Shown: one piece after another, positions 62,832 through 64,000 of the stretch | How positions within the stretch are numbered: the first letter of the stretch is position 1 | How the letters are laid out: each line of letters begins with the position of its first letter | Assembly (NCBI GenBank): GCA_944323145.1 | Contig: CALURJ010000002.1 | Location: forward strand, 62,001-126,000 | Direction of reading: 5' to 3' | Source of the DNA: Candidatus Gastranaerophilales bacterium | Lineage (GTDB): Bacteria; Cyanobacteriota; Vampirovibrionia; Gastranaerophilales; Gastranaerophilaceae | DNA length: 64,000 nucleotides | Notes under the pieces: model-generated | The model's database searches: none | The model's input: the letters and a program-made list of their open reading frames with translations, nothing else | What the model was told of the DNA's origin: nothing | Translations under genes and position numbers: made by a program

Positions 62832-63965
62832 CTATTTTTCGAAATTTTCAAGCAATTCAACAAGCTTTTGGTGCATTTTTACATTATGAACGCGTATATA
62901 ATCAGCCCCATTTTCAATTGCTATTGAATTTAGTGCTGTTGTATAAATATCTTTTGAAAAATTATCGGCATCTTTCATATTAAGTAAACTTTTTCTTGAC
63001 AGGCCTATCATAACGGGATATCCTAACGATTTGAATTCTTTAATTCGTTTAATTATTTCAAAATTGTCTTCTCTGTTTTTTCCAAAACCTATCCCGGGGT
63101 CAACTATAATGTTTTCTATCCCTTTGGAAAGTGCAAAATCAATTTTTACCTTGAGAGCCGAGAAAATTTCTTCTATAACATCATTGTATAGCGGACAATC
63201 CTGCATATTTTCAGGGGTTCCTTTGGAATGCTGGATTATAATCGGGACATTATACTTCGAGATAACATCTGCCATTTTCCCGTCATAGTCAAATCCGGAA
63301 ACATCATTTATAATATCGGCACCTGCGTTTATGCATTCTTCAGCAACAAGCGCGCTTCTTGTATCTATACTGATTTTTATTTTACCTTTTGCAAAGTCAA
63401 CAACAGGCAGAAGTTTTTTTAATTGTTCTTCCGCACTCACAGGAGCTGAATACGGTTTTGTGGACTCTGCTCCGATATCAATAATATCAGCGCCGTCGCG
63501 TATCATTTCAAGAAGGTGTTCTTTTGCCTTTTCAAAGTTGTTGTACATTCCGCCGTCAGAAAAAGAGTTGTCCGTAAGATTTAATATCCCGACAATTTTA
63601 CATTTATTCTTTTTTGGAGATGATACATATTCTATAAGTTTTTCTCCTAATATTTTCAGACCAAACGGTTGGGATTTTAATTTTTCTCCTATCTTAAGAA
63701 TTTCTGATGTACTTCCGCCTAAAATACAATTTGATTTTTTAATGTTGCCTGTAATAACTTCTCTGTGTGTAGCACAGTCAGCACCTGCAGAGATAGCCGT
63801 TTGTTTTAAAATATTTGCCTGAGCAGGTGTCAGAGAATATATTTTTATATTTTTATATCTGAACTTATCAGCACCTCGTTTTGCGTATGATTTGTCAAAG
63901 CCAATATTTAACAGCTCTTTTTCTAAATTTGTATTTTGTAACTCTCTTAAACTAAAATCGTGCAT
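62832..63965 (-). CDS. folP: Dihydropteroate synthase with N-terminal extension
   Basis: FolP joins p-aminobenzoate to the pterin pyrophosphate in folate synthesis, the sulfonamide target. The catalytic TIM barrel (from about residue 120) has VGILNLTDNSFSDGG, ADIIDIGAESTKPYSAPVS, SIDTRSALVAEECINAGADI, IIQHSKGTPENM and VDPGIGFGKN. The first 115 residues are an extension, making 377 residues against about 270-290 in the usual enzyme. It includes ATHREVITGNIKKSNCILGG. The start codon lies inside an inverted repeat. Confidence 0.93.
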   Translation of the reverse strand: MHDFSLRELQNTNLEKELLNIGFDKSYAKRGADKFRYKNIKIYSLTPAQANILKQTAISAGADCATHREVITGNIKKSNCILGGSTSEILKIGEKLKSQPFGLKILGEKLIEYVSSPKKNKCKIVGILNLTDNSFSDGGMYNNFEKAKEHLLEMIRDGADIIDIGAESTKPYSAPVSAEEQLKKLLPVVDFAKGKIKISIDTRSALVAEECINAGADIINDVSGFDYDGKMADVISKYNVPIIIQHSKGTPENMQDCPLYNDVIEEIFSALKVKIDFALSKGIENIIVDPGIGFGKNREDNFEIIKRIKEFKSLGYPVMIGLSRKSLLNMKDADNFSKDIYTTALNSIAIENGADYIRVHNVKMHQKLVELLENFEK

Positions 63966-63995
63966 AAGCTTAGCTTAGCACGATTTTAGTTTTTT
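63952..63995. promoter_or_regulatory. Inverted repeat enclosing the folP start codon
   Basis: CTAAAATCGTGC (63952-63963) and GCACGATTTTAG (63978-63989), perfect 12-bp arms, followed on the plus strand by six T. On the minus strand the ATG is partly paired, so it could mask folP translation or act as a terminator for plus-strand transcripts. Confidence 0.55.
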
Positions 63996-64000
63996 AACAA

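Noticed and set aside
1-64000. CRISPR array
   Set aside because: I saw no regularly spaced direct repeats and no cas genes. The Cas4-like nuclease at 46.8 kb is better explained as the AddB-type partner of the helicase.

Overview
The window reads as chromosomal DNA of a low-GC, Gram-negative-envelope bacterium, most likely a gut member of Candidatus Gastranaerophilales (Vampirovibrionia/Melainabacteria, the non-photosynthetic sisters of Cyanobacteria). This assignment is inference. It rests on several prepilin-like proteins with the FTLAEVLITLGIIGVV start motif, small proteins with an F-Q/N-G N-terminus, an outer-membrane toolkit (kdsA, TolC/RND efflux) in an AT-rich genome, and the ribosomal gene layout. 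I had no database access.

Layout. 0-5.4 kb: three prepilin-like genes, each damaged or out of frame near its 5' end. Two of them carry a run of exactly ten G just after the start. A regulator made of four GntR-type winged helices lies between them. 5.2-9.7 kb: a ribbon-helix-helix regulator, then the tight operon pyrH-frr-cdsA-rnc-rpe and an unknown acidic protein. 9.8-17.7 kb: small proteins, a flavodoxin-fold reductase, and a long leftward operon. That operon encodes a Tat-signal lipoprotein aldo/keto reductase with ferredoxin motifs, a NapH-NapG-like membrane polyferredoxin, TatA, TatC, and the nickel-pincer cofactor genes larB-larC-nikMN-larE. 17.75-23.7 kb: a three-gene RND efflux system. 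24.5-25.0 kb: a Nudix hydrolase.

25.33-35.73 kb is a 10.4 kb integrative element in a tRNA-Asp gene, bounded by 42-bp direct repeats. It carries a convergent HigB/XRE toxin-antitoxin pair, a methyltransferase-like protein lacking its catalytic motif, several unknown membrane proteins, a highly structured candidate origin, a prim-pol plus helicase replication module, an excisionase-like protein, a tyrosine integrase, and a SieB-like membrane protein next to the right end. It has no recognisable structural phage genes or relaxase, so it looks like a phage satellite or small integrative mobilisable element.

35.9-64 kb is ordinary core genome: GH57 branching enzyme, rpsT, pxpA, a YvcK homologue, panB, panC, rplJ-rplL with a structured leader and attenuator, an AddAB-like helicase and nuclease pair, coaD, rpmG-tRNA-Trp-secE-nusG-rplK-rplA, kdsA, a metallo-hydrolase, pheS, a SIS protein, gatB, a fourth (intact) prepilin and folP. 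A 0.7 kb non-coding island at 51.7-52.4 kb is full of nested inverted repeats, and motifs of the same kind occur inside the poly-G prepilin leader at 4.0-4.5 kb.

The strongest candidates for undescribed biology are three: the poly-G switch-like tracts in prepilin genes; the Tat-exported redox module fused to a nickel-pincer operon; and the tRNA-Asp element with its structured origin and alternating membrane-protein cargo.
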